Shown: one piece after another, positions 49,001 to 59,570 of the stretch
Layout: each line of letters opens with the position of its first letter
Numbering within the stretch: position 1 is the stretch's first letter
Assembly: GCA_016584495.1 (NCBI GenBank)
Contig: WAID01000003.1
Coordinates: 806,001-870,000 of the forward strand
DNA: 64,000 bases
DNA from: Celoporthe dispersa
Taxonomy: Eukaryota; Ascomycota; Sordariomycetes; Diaporthales; Cryphonectriaceae
Direction of reading: 5' to 3'
Notes under the pieces: generated by a model
The model's input: the letters and a program-made list of their open reading frames with translations, nothing else
What the model was told of the DNA's origin: nothing
Databases searched by the model: none
Position numbers and translations under genes: made by a program

Positions 49001-50976
49001 CTTGACAGTGCCAGATCACATACACGTCCTCGTCTTCGTCACCCGCAGTCCTCCCATCACCCAAAAGCCAGACCGACGACCTGCTCGAGCCTTGCCGTTC
49101 TCGACCTTGCACCGAACCACGCTGTCGTCCTCCACGAGCGAGAATGTCAACGCCACCTCCAAAAGCCTACAGTGAAGCTCTACAGTCCGTCGCGTCCTCA
49201 TCTATCGGCGCCGAAATCTTCTCGACCACCAGCTGCGCCAGCCATGACGAGGACCGTCCGTCGTCGTCCGAGTCAGTGCATCCCCCGGTGAATATTGCGA
49301 TAGACAAGGCGGAAGGCCTGGTACGAATACTTCACGACCTAGTCTTGTTCTCGGAGAATAGGCTGGCTCCGGAACGTGTCGCGTACAGCTTCTGTCGCTT
49401 GAACGTCATCCGAGGACGAGGGCTGTCCTGGGCCACCCACCGAGCCCACGCAGATACTGGACCACCCCGGTCTGATGTTTGCACTCGGCTGGTCTCATCA
49501 GACACCACCAAAGGAGCAATGCACAGATAATGTCACCTTCACAGTTTCCTCCATGCTCAGCTACTAGACGGGCATCCGCAGCATACAGCAAGTGCGCCAG
49601 GGGTAATGTCCGAGGCATAATTTCGATCGATGCCCTGTACGTCGAGCCGGATGATCAGCCAATACTGCCATTCCTACCACAAATCATACTCACCTTGTGT
49701 TGCTGCCATCCGTCTCGATCGGACCCAACACCTACGACGCGCCTTCATCAGGGGAGTCAAGACTGCTCCGCGCAGGCGCCTCACGTCGTGCACAGTCAAA
49801 GTCAGGGAGGGCGGGCGTCTTTCGCGTCAGGTCTCCTGCGCAAAGGGGTTCTAGATACTATTCCATGATCATGACCCAACGCCCGTATATCTCATGTCGC
49901 TGACTCTTACCTCTGTCCTAGGCCGATCATTTGGCTCCGACATCTTCCACCAAATTCACAAGGCGAAACATAGTAGTGGACTTTACCAAACCCAGTCCCG
50001 CCCAGCCCGGAATTGCCTTTTCACATGGCCCTCGAACCTCCTCTCGATCATGCTCCCTCCGCGTTACTATCTCCCGCTTCTTCGATCCGGATGCCTCAGC
50101 CGACACCGCGCCCCGTCATCAAGTTCGAAGACCTTGTTGGCCTATTCAACTTCGAAACCTGACAAGTACTCTCTCGCTCCGGGCGCACAAACGTCACCCT
50201 CACTTTCGTCCGTCCTTCTGTCAGGCTCGGTGCCGCCCTTCACATCCACTACCGACATTATCACCTCCCTAGCTTTCTCCCGACAGTCACTCCCGCATGA
50301 TGCTATCGCTGTTTACCGACGCCTAGCCCACAACGAAGAGACCATATCTCTGAGCCTCACACTCTCCTCCCCGCTCACCCTTGTCATCCTCGGATATGCG
50401 CGATCATCTCACCCCCCATACTCGCGAACATCTCGCCGTCCTGATAGCTTTCGCAAGGAATTTTTTTGGTGCTACAATAACCTCCGCCAGTGCGGCCATG
50501 CTTACGCTCTACCTCGCCGGTGTCGCCCCTACCAATGCCCAAGCGTCGTCCCTCTGCACAAGCGTGCCCTCCTCTGCAGAGTTGCATGATCCATGTAGCG
50601 CCCTTCATTCGTATGTTCACTGTGGTCAATAAACCACATTAGCTCGTGCAATCTGACGAAACTGTCTTGGCTAAAGCCGCCTGTTCCTAGTGTCTGTCTT
50701 CTCGGCTGAATTAACATCTCGGCCAGCTCGTATTGGATGAGCTTCGTCCAATGAGAGTTATGATGCGTCTCGGTAGTTGCCAGATGCAACCTTGAAAGCG
50801 CCAGATAAGGTTCGACGCAAGAGGCGAAAAGGAGAGATGACATATTTATGTCTGGAGTAGCTGGACAGAGAAATGTCATGGTCGCTGTTTCTGGCTCCCT
50901 CGGCTTGAGCGTCTGGATTCTTGACGCCTGAAACAATTTTATTTGTTATATACAACAACTTCCACTTCCTGTCTCC
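46071..50976. other. unresolved interval with coding-like pieces
   Basis: About 4.9 kb without a nameable gene. Plus-strand signs of a spliced gene exist. A good donor (AAAA GTAAGT at 48255) with an acceptor-like CGGAAAG at 48351 and a CTGAC branch-like site is one. A GTAAAC donor (48932) with CTAAC and CTTGACAG (49008) is another. Coding-like fragments read NSWGPEIIHWRLGYPGSC (about 48496) and RSTKVIIESLLVPDHIHVLV across the second intron. They do not assemble into one frame and I recognise no domain. The rest is short frames on both strands. Confidence 0.3.
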
Positions 50977-52527
50977 TTATTCTGGATCTTTTGCATCACT
51001 TGGGTGCATAGTCCTCCATGTCTCCGGCTCAGTCCATGCTTTTGAAGGTGGCCACTCCTGAAGTTCTTGGAATTCCTCAGGGTTTGAGATCTTTGGCTTT
51101 CCCCGGCTCTCGGAACCCCCATACTCGGCCTTCTTTGACTTGAGGCTGGTGATCGAAGTTACAAGCTTGCCGAACCACGGCCTCATAGGGGGGAGGGATC
51201 CGCAGACGATAACACAGGTAGCTTCGATCAGCGACCAGATGACAGTGTTGACATTGTCGACTATACGGAGAATTATTAGCACTGCGATCTTGCACAGGAT
51301 CTTGGCTGCCGGGGGGAGGGGGGGGGCTGGACTTACATGTGCTGTCAAATGTCTTGCTGAACTGTACAAGATACTTCAGTCTGACCATGCTTGTGACGGT
51401 TGCGCTATGACGAGGACTGATTAGTATGGGGAATCACGTATCAGACCACTTCATCGGATGGATCAGACTTACAAGGAGGCAAGGCCAAACATGAGACCAA
51501 CACCAATGCGCTGCTTGGCGCCGATCTGCAGTTTTCGTAGCTCTGGAATCGGGAGCAGCACGAGGACGAGATCTTCCACAATAGAGAGCACGGCGCCAGC
51601 GTAACCTATAGCATTGACATCTAGGCACTTTCCGACAATGAAACGATCCCAGACGGCTGAGACAGGGCGGCACTGAAACGCGATGACAAAGGAGAACGAG
51701 ATGGCCGAGAGACAGCAGTAGCAGAGACAGCCATAGCAGGTCAGCTGGAACCACCTGGCCGTGAAGACGCGCATATACAACAGGATGATGGACGCTTTCG
51801 CGACCAGCTTCACCCAGGTGTAGATGATCTCGACGGCATAGAATATCTGCAGCAGGATCGTGCCGTCTGCCACATGTACATCCCAATAGTGCAGCCCGAA
51901 GCCCAGCTGTGCACTCGCCAGTTCCAGACCGGCGCCGACAGCCAGCAAGAAAGCCGAGAGGACGGCCATCCAGTCGTCGCCCCACAGCCTCCCGGTGCGG
52001 TGAAGCCGTGCCACGCACCGCATGCTGACAACAACGACTGACAGCACGAGGGAGACGGCAGCTGCCACGCGCACCTCGCGGACCCGCGACTGGATGGGGA
52101 AAGAGGCGCATGTGGACATAAGGAGGTCCCCCGTGGTCACCTGGTCGCTAAACGAACATGATGTCTGCACGCAGGTCGACATGCTGGAGAGTAAGGTGTT
52201 GTTGGTGCAGAGGCAGTCCTCGAAAAGTGTGGTGTTGGTGAGTGAGCATCCTGCGCTCAACACACCTGCTGTAGAACATGACAGCTGAGAATCACGCATC
52301 GTGTTAACCAAATACTGATCGCCTCGGCATAGGCCACACCCCTCCCGCCCCTCCCTCCCTCTCTCTCCCCTTGTTTCTCTTCTTCACCTTCTCGCGTGGT
52401 CAAAATCGGTGTAAGAACTTACAGCACAACTGGGTATTTGCGAAATAATATCACTCACGGACTCAGCATGCGCTCTGCCTAGCAGCAAAGCAGCAAAGAG
52501 AGACGTGAAACCTGCTGCGCAGCGCAT
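50977..52527 (-). CDS. CFEM-domain integral membrane GPCR (Pth11-like)
   Basis: Four exons (52527-52423, 52284-51473, 51404-51337, 51260-50977) give 422 residues with an intact frame. A signal peptide (MRCAAGFTSLFAALLLGRAHA) is followed by a CFEM-type Cys-rich extracellular domain (IPSCALSCSTAGVLSAGCSL, CLCTNNTLLSSMSTCVQTSC). The seven-helix rhodopsin-like domain of fungal Pth11-type receptors comes next: VSMRCVARLHRTGRLWGDDW, ASIILLYMRVFTARWFQL, SAVWDRFIVGKCLD, TVIWSLIEATCVIVCGSLPP. The cytosolic tail is charged and Trp/Pro-containing. Related receptors sense host or surface cues in plant-associated fungi; the ligand here is unknown. It lies alone on the minus strand between two unresolved intervals. 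Confidence 0.9.
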
Positions 52528-55500
52528 CTTGTACAAACTCGGAGGCTGCTCTCGTGGTACTGCAACAACAAAAAAATTAATAGGTGTTTTTTTTGCCGTC
52601 GAGCAAGATGTGAGGGAGAGAACGCGACCAGAAGGCGCATAAGTATCTCCTTCTTGAAGGAGAAATTCTAGCCACAGCAGATGTTCCACAGTCAGGAACC
52701 ATCAGGTCTGGGCCGGTCACAGGTGAGGACTGCTGGTATCTCTCCCGTACACTTTTCTGCATTCGGGATCTGCCCCGGGCACGCTGTAATCTTGATAGGA
52801 TGCTCAGCAACGCACGGTTTCGACCTAACTGAGTACCTACGTCCAAGCCGTGCTAGCCTGAAACCGCGACCATGACCCGCAAGTATGTGGGATCATGCAC
52901 ATGTCAAGGGGCAGGGCTAAGGGGAGACGATTACTCCTTTCGGAGGAGACAACCCGTGCCTCATGGCTGTCGATCACTCCACCCTTCTGCAAAGCGTTTA
53001 ACGTCAAGGGACTATTAGGCCGGGCCAGGAGCCGAGTCTAGGTGACTCCGGGCAAACGGCAGTGTCAGGCTAGTAAGCCGGTCCTGATGCACGAATTTTA
53101 AGGGTCGCTGGTGAAAGCTCCAGCGCGAATTTAAGACTCTTAAGCACACCAGTTCCGCTCCTATGCCAGTCGGTAGGGGGCGGGTCACATAGGATTCTTC
53201 TGCCCTGCATCTATCTCCTTGGCCGACAGCAGGCTAAGGACCCCAATCATCTTCTTCTCCCGTCTATTATACCCTCTGCAGTGCGGGGGGCTCCGGATGC
53301 GGCGACAGCAACACAGCCCCTAGAGATTTCTGTGGCAACTTTGTGCTGCGGTGAAATACTGCCCAAAGCCAGCACAAGGTTGGACGCCGTGATCTTAGGC
53401 CCGCGGACCCCGTGTTGATGGCGATGACAACCTACCCACCGGGGTGTTGGCAGCTCTGCTATATTTGTTCAGGTTTGCTGGGTAGCTCAAGCCATCAATT
53501 CTGAAGTAATTTCCTTTTCATAGTGCTGAAGGAGACTAATATCTTCTCTGCCCCGAGCTTGGCCCCCCACAGCTGCGATCTGGAATCTTCCGCGCTCCCA
53601 TCTCCACAAGCCCACCACCAGTGGTACTGTATGGAGGAGATATGGGACCAAACACGGAAAGTGACAGGGAAGAAGATGGGGCTCTCCTTGCCCATTGATA
53701 AAGGTCTGCATCGGAAAGAAAGAGGCGGCCGCGAGACATACCAAGTCCATGTTTCTCGATCATGTAATGATCTTGTGGTAGTGCTCTCAAGAGGCCAGAA
53801 AGCTTTGTGAAGATGGTAGGGGAAGAGCTGGATACGAGAACGCAAATGGGTTCCGGAAAGTGGCCCGACCAATCGCGGGTGATGCCCCCTTGTTAACTAT
53901 TGGAGCGAACAACTGCCGATTGCCTCGCGATAATAACGCGCATCTTAAGAATCCTACCACATGGGCTTTCCCGGATCGGGTGTTGCACGCGCTTGGGCAG
54001 CCGTGGAGCAGTCATATCTGGGTCGACTATCGACAGCTGGGCCATTAAGCTTTTTCGGAATAGAAGCTGAACCCTACTTGCATTCCGGCTTCCTAGAGCG
54101 TTATGTCTTCCTTGCTGAGGCTGGCTATATCACCACCCATTCAGGTCACTGACTTTACGAATCAGGCTCTGCTCGGAAATTCTGGTGAGACCTAGACCAG
54201 GGGTCAGCTTCCGACAGGTGCAGGGCAACCAAGTACGAACAGGATGCTCTCCAAGCACCAGCATCAGGCCAAGCTCTCCTGTCTCTTCCCTGGCGCCTCG
54301 GAATGGTCTCGGTTGGCTGCAGGCAGAGTCTATGGGGGCCAGGAGCTGCACTCAGCAGCTCACGAAGAGAAGGCAGCGGAGGGGCGGCCTCGTAGGATTA
54401 CCGAGGGAGCCTATCTGGCCTGGGCGAGGATTATCGTACTCACCAGTTGTACAAGAAAATATTCGTCGACGATAGCACACCGTCTCCCGAGCAGTTTCTG
54501 TGGAGCTTCACGGGCCACAGCACAAGAAGAAATGGGAGCAGAAACCGTGATATGTTCGAATAAGATCCGCACTTCGTCATAGCGTCTTTATCGTGGTACT
54601 ATAGTAAGCACACCCTCCGGAGGTCGAAACGTGTTCTTGAGTCAGGCGAGCCCACCGTCGAGTTGGAGGTCGTTGGCCACGGCCCCGTTATGCTTTCCGC
54701 GTCCATGGTCAGCGCGGACGAGTCGGTGCTGACAGCGCTGGTACTAGGCCCCCAAGAACAACAGTATGCACCGGGTGTTCGTCTCCAAGCCTGCCGTCGT
54801 GTGACCTGGAGAGGTCCCGGATGCTCTGCGTGCCTAGAGCATCGTGAAGATGGCCTATCTGCGCTCGCTTTGGGCTTCGGTGCACAGGGTTCTTGTGATA
54901 ATGGAATATCTCGTGGAATGTCGACCGCTACGGGCTGCAAGTATGGAGTTCATGCCGTCTCTCGCCCGGTTGCCTATATTACTGGCGTCCCCCGTGTCCG
55001 TTCGACTGGTGCTGAGGTCGTGCTCTGCCGCTGTGAGTGTTGTGTCCCTGGTCGTGCTTTTGTGCCGGTATCAGCAGACAGTTCTGCCTTGGACATCTTC
55101 TGTTGTCCAGCTAGGCCGAGTACCGCGTCTTGGGCCCGTCGAGGCTATTCTCTCGTCGCTTCGGTACCTACTGAATGCTTTTCAATGCCGTGACGCCTGA
55201 GCCTACGACTGGTGGCCGGGATGTGGGGGACATTGGACTTATGATGACGGCTCGAACTCTATGCCTGGGACGGACCGAATTTTCCCCAGCCTGACCTCCG
55301 GGAGAAACGTCGCCTGTCGCTTTGCGAGACTCTTAGTCATCGTTCATGCTCGTCCGAAGGCAGTGTTACGGATCTGCATTACCGCTGCGTCAGGGTGTGG
55401 AGGATATACGTGGGATATCTGGACGAACTGTAGTTTCAACCGTAGAGTGCCTGCGTCGGAAGGATCTGCTGTCAGCCGCCGTCTTCAGATACTATGGCAG

Positions 55501-56476
55501 TAGCCTGATCCTCTAGAACTGTCTAGATCCGTGTCCGGCCCCGTATTCTGCCTTGTTGAGAACTGCGAAGTTCTCGGACTCAGAGAGTGTCGCGCGATAT
55601 CTGGAGCATCTCATGACATCACGTACCTGATAACACCGTGGGTTTTGACGGTGGCACACCTGCAGCCAGATCATCGATCGAAGAGTCAGTCGGAGAGCCC
55701 CATTGTGAAGAGACAGGTGCTTGGCGGTGGTGCACGCCGTGGTTGTGTAGTGGTTTATTGGTGCAGGTCGCGACCCCCTAGTCACGATTGGCCATGCCAG
55801 ACCATCTCGCTAGGATAGCCCCGCCAAAGGCCCGATCCCAGGTGATAAAGCCGTAGTTATTCCGGAGGGGCAGCTATTGTAGGGCGTGTCTTCCAGCTAA
55901 TCCCCTAATAAGGGAGGGGGAGGCGGGCGTGCGCGTGCGGGTGCGGGCAGGACGAAGCTCTTTAGGGTAAAAGTCATCACCAACTGTGGGCGAGTATGTG
56001 ATGACGTAGTGTGTGACACCGCTTGCAGTAATCTTTGGAATCTTTGAATGCTGTTGACGGTGAGAAAGGCCAGGCTACTACTGTCTTGTGCATTTGTCTG
56101 TGTATACTGCCCTCCGGCACACTTCTATCAGCACTGCTGAACTTGTCTGTCAACTACAGGCGGAATACGACTCACGCATGAAAACAGCAAATCCGGTCCG
56201 CTACCTCAGACTTCTGCACCATTCGTCCCAAGAGTCTCCTTTTGTGACGGATTATCTATCATTTACCGACGTTGATCCGGTGGAAGGCGTACATGAGATC
56301 TGGCGGCGCCTTTGAGCTCTACTTTTCCTACTCTATAACAGCACCGGGGGTAGCGAGATCATTTGGAACGCTAAAGAGTGAACTATATGAAGTTTATGAT
56401 AAAGTGAGGGAGGCAGTAGGAAAATTAAATCTAAGCAAGGGCTGGCATACAAAATAAAGTGCTCTCCTTCAGAACC
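52528..56476. other. unresolved interval, possible degenerate coding DNA
   Basis: Almost 4 kb without a supported gene. From about 54600 to 55500 the plus strand has coding-like fragments, for example ELEVVGHGPVMLSASMVSAD near 54656 and PDLREKRRLSLCETLSH near 55290, but stops and frame changes interrupt them and I recognise no family. At 56136-56310 a frame reads LQAEYDSRMKTANPVRYLRL without known homology. It may hold a broken gene; I see no transposon ends. Confidence 0.3.
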
Positions 56477-57528
56477 TTACAGTCCGTGAGTAGACCGACG
56501 TTTGCTCGAGCTTCGAGAAGAAGACTGTCCTCGCTTCCTGCTTGCTCCAATCGCTTGCTTATCTTCAACAACAAGACGGCTCAGACAGTCGCAAACTTGC
56601 TTCAGGCGATCGCCCACACCCCAGTCCATGATATTGCGAACATGTTGACGGAAGCGATAATGATGCTCTGGATCCTGTAAGACGAAAGTGCCAATCCTTT
56701 GTGTGATAGTCTAGCTTCGGTACCATTTGTAACAGCACTGAATACGGTGCTATCTATTGTGATCTCCGACGTGCTTGGATGTTGTCTGAGACGATGTTGT
56801 AGCCGCTCGATCATATACACGCAAGATGCGCTAGCTCCGAGTACCTGATTAGTCGCTACATACAGACCACTACTGTTATTACGACTTCCTTTAATCTCGA
56901 CGGCGAGGAAAGGAAATATCAAGCTGTCACTGTTAGCTAAGGGCTCTAGTCCTAAGCTGAGAAGCTGATTTCGATGAAGAGCGTCAGAGAAAGCCATGCT
57001 CCGCTCGTATCCGTAAGGGAAGTCAGGACACGGGTTGCTGATCTTATATCCGGTTCCGAAAGCTGGGACAGTATGCCGCGACATTGGCTTTTTGCAAGAT
57101 AATGCCAGGACATCTTCCAACTTTGGCTGTGGGAAGATGGAATCCAGAAGATATTGCTGAACTGCATCCTCGGATACGCCCTTTTCCAGCCGCATCAATA
57201 CTTTGTCCTTCCGAATCTTGTCCAGAAACAGATTGGTAGATGACTGATCATGCTGGACTATTCGCTGGACTAGTGTTTGAACATGGTCTGGAAAATCCTC
57301 ATATGGATCGCGATAAAAGATTTGATTATCCTCAAGGTTGAGCTCGCGGTAAGTTAGGGAGTTCGACCAGCTTTAGCTGAGGCCCGCTGGTCATGGAAGT
57401 CGGTAGGGAGTCATTGAAAAGGATCTGTCGTCCATGTCTCGCTCCGCTGGACAGGACTCTTCCGTCCGAAAGGATGGCTCTGCCTGGGAGGCTGACGTTA
57501 TGTTGGAAGACGGCAGCTTTGTGGACAT
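56477..57528 (-). CDS. PD-(D/E)XK-like fungal protein (DUF7924-like), possibly broken
   Basis: Paralogue of the gene at 44034. Family words in order: ELNLEDNQIFYRDPYEDFPD (57340-57280), QQYLLDSIFPQPKLEDVL, CPDFPYGYERSMAFSD, IFPFLAVEIKGSRNNSSG, YVATNQVLGASASCVYMIE, FSAVTNGTEARL, then HYRFRQHVRNIMDWG and a basic Ser/Arg tail ending at 56477. Here both the PD and the ExK (VEIK) elements are present. The frame must shift at AA 57351-57352 (one T fewer on minus gives ELPNYRELN) and probably at the A run 57417-57420. After GTEARL about a dozen residues expected in the family are missing and the frame changes again, so the C-terminal break may be a true deletion. The start is uncertain: ATG 57528 or 57621. 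Confidence 0.6.
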
Positions 57529-57621
57529 GGCTGCAGCAGAGCAAGGAAGAGTAAGGGAGGTGTCATCAGCAGGCTGCAGTGAATGGAAGCTCTGCTGTAT
57601 CTGAATTAGCGAGATGATCAT

Positions 57622-58444
57622 CTGTATCTTCGCCTACCTGTTCAGGATGAAGTCTGGGTTTCCTGGCTGGGCTGAAGCCAACTGTCGGTGGCGATGGCCG
57701 TCGCCTCTTCCCTCATGATGGGCTGGTGGTCTGCCATCGAAGCACTTTTTGTGCCTGCGGAGTAGTTTCTGGAAAAGACGTGTCGTCTGCTGCGCAGTAC
57801 CGCAATGCTGCAACAACAGTATGGCCCGTGCTTGTGTGTCAGTCAGGTTTTGAGCCCGAGCATCTCATTGAATTAGCAAGAAGGCCCTGCAACGGCTTGG
57901 CACTAAAATCAACTGTAGTACTGTAGGAATCATTGGGGAGAATATCTGTATTAGCAGGTTGGGTGGCTGCCTGACCAAGAGAATGAATGATGCGGTCACG
58001 AGCAAGGTGTCAGGACCAAGCAGCCGACATACCAGCTACCAAGCGATTATTACGTAACCAAGTGCTAGAGTTTGGACCACCCGGGATCATCGCGTACTTA
58101 AGCCTGGACAGCATGACTCAGCAGCAAGGAGACCCGAGTTGCTTTGCGATTGCCATCGGCCAGACACGTTCAAAGCTGCACGCGAACCGCACCATACGCG
58201 CATGGTTACAGGACAACAAAATGTTCTCCACTTCTGCCACCTGTTGGCTTCCGAGCAACACCACGCTGAGGGTGTTCTTTCTCCTCTCAACTCTTGAGCA
58301 TCCCACGAAGCATCCTACGAAAATGGAGTCTTGGGAGCAGAGGAAAAAGGGGCCTGCGGCGGTGCCTTGCGGGACTTGACGCGCCTCATCAATTCCAGGC
58401 GCCATGCACGGCCCCAATATCTTCACAGTGCTGACACGTGGCCG
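57622..58444. other. interval without recognisable gene
   Basis: Upstream flank of the minus-strand gene ending at 56477. Open frames on both strands around 57987-58462 lack conserved features. Confidence 0.4.
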
Positions 58445-58830
58445 AATATAGTACAAGTACAAGTCTTCCTACTTTCGCCTTGGAAACATCGTCGATGCGA
58501 GTCTCTATGACAAGGACATATCCGTCAATGCTTGGCGGCAGATACTCGACAGACTAAGCTATCACCAAGCCAGAGGAGTAATTAGTCCGCCGCGATCTCA
58601 AATCCAAGAACCTCTGCAGCCTGCTCGAGTACGCGGCACCCGAGGTGTCCCCCCGCCTTAGTCCCGGCAATGACCTCCAGGTCGATATCTGGTCGCTGGG
58701 CGTCACCTTCTTCAAATGGATCTATGGCATTCCGGATTACCTGCTACTCTATATGGATACATGTGATCGTTGGGAACCCACTCAGGCTCGCAAGCGCCTC
58801 GCGGCGGAAGTGGTACTCTTGCGCTGGTAG
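58445..58830 (+). pseudogene. protein kinase fragment (catalytic-loop to subdomain IX)
   Basis: The first part (about 58470-58575) reads AWRQILDRLSYHQARGVI, the helix before a kinase catalytic loop. After a frame change, 58580 onward reads VRRDLKSKNL, a form of HRDLKxxN, then at once EYAAPEV (the APE motif) and DLQVDIWSLGVTFFKWIYGI (subdomain IX), ending at TAG 58828-58830. The glycine loop, the VAIK lysine, the DFG motif and the activation loop are absent, and the His of HRD is Arg. It cannot encode an active kinase. Family beyond Ser/Thr kinase is not decidable. Confidence 0.7.
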
Positions 58831-59052
58831 GTCGGCCGATTTTCTCCTCAACAAGTTGGACGACAAAGAAAGCGACTAGGTCATCCGTATGTACCCCGGT
58901 TCACACAAATTAAGATCGATGTTTGAAAAAGATGTGGTGTCATTGCTGTGATTTGCTATGGGTGTCACTGTTGTGTTGTCGTGGGTGATGGTCTTGCAGG
59001 CGCTGTTGTCTTTATGTGTTTTAATTTATTAATTTGTTTTGCTGTAAAGGGT

Positions 59053-59570
59053 CGAGTTGTCCCTGGAGGAGAGGGAGTGAGCCTGGAGGAGAGGCAGAGT
59101 GCTCTGGAGGGGAGAGCTTGTCCCTGGAGGAGAGGGAGTGAGCCTGGAGGAGAGGCAAGCCTGGAGGGGAGGCAGGCCTGGAGGAGAGGCAGAGTGCTCT
59201 GGAGGGGAGAGTCTGGCCCTGGAGGAGAGGGAGTGAGCCTGGAGGAGAGGCAGGCCTGGAGGAGAGGCAGGCCTGGAGGAGAGGCAGAGTGCTCTGGAGG
59301 GGAGAGCTTGTCCCTGGAGGAGAGGGAGTGAGCCTGGAGGAGAGGCAAGCCTGGAGGGGAGGCAGGCCTGGAGGAGAGGCAGAGTGCTCTGGAGGGGAGA
59401 GTCTGGCCCTGGAGGAGAGGGAGTGAGCCTGGAGGAGAGGCAGGCCTGGAGGAGAGGCAGAGTGCTCTGGAGGGGAGAGCTTGTCCCTGGAGGAGAGGGA
59501 GTAAGCCTGGAGGAGAGGCAGGGTCCTGGGGGGAGGACCCTTGGAGAGAAGGGAGGAAGACACCTCTGAA
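59053..59570 (+). repeat. G-rich minisatellite with higher-order structure
   Basis: The array is built from about 15-16-bp units of the type CCTGGAGGAGAGGCA, with variants GGAGTGA, GAGTGCT and GAGCTTGTC. The variants recur in the same order, giving a higher-order period of about 190 bp between the first two GGAGAGCTTG copies (59111, 59301) and about 173 bp to the third (about 59474), one unit fewer. One strand is strongly purine/G-biased. Open frames cross it on both strands only because the unit lacks stop codons. Confidence 0.95.
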
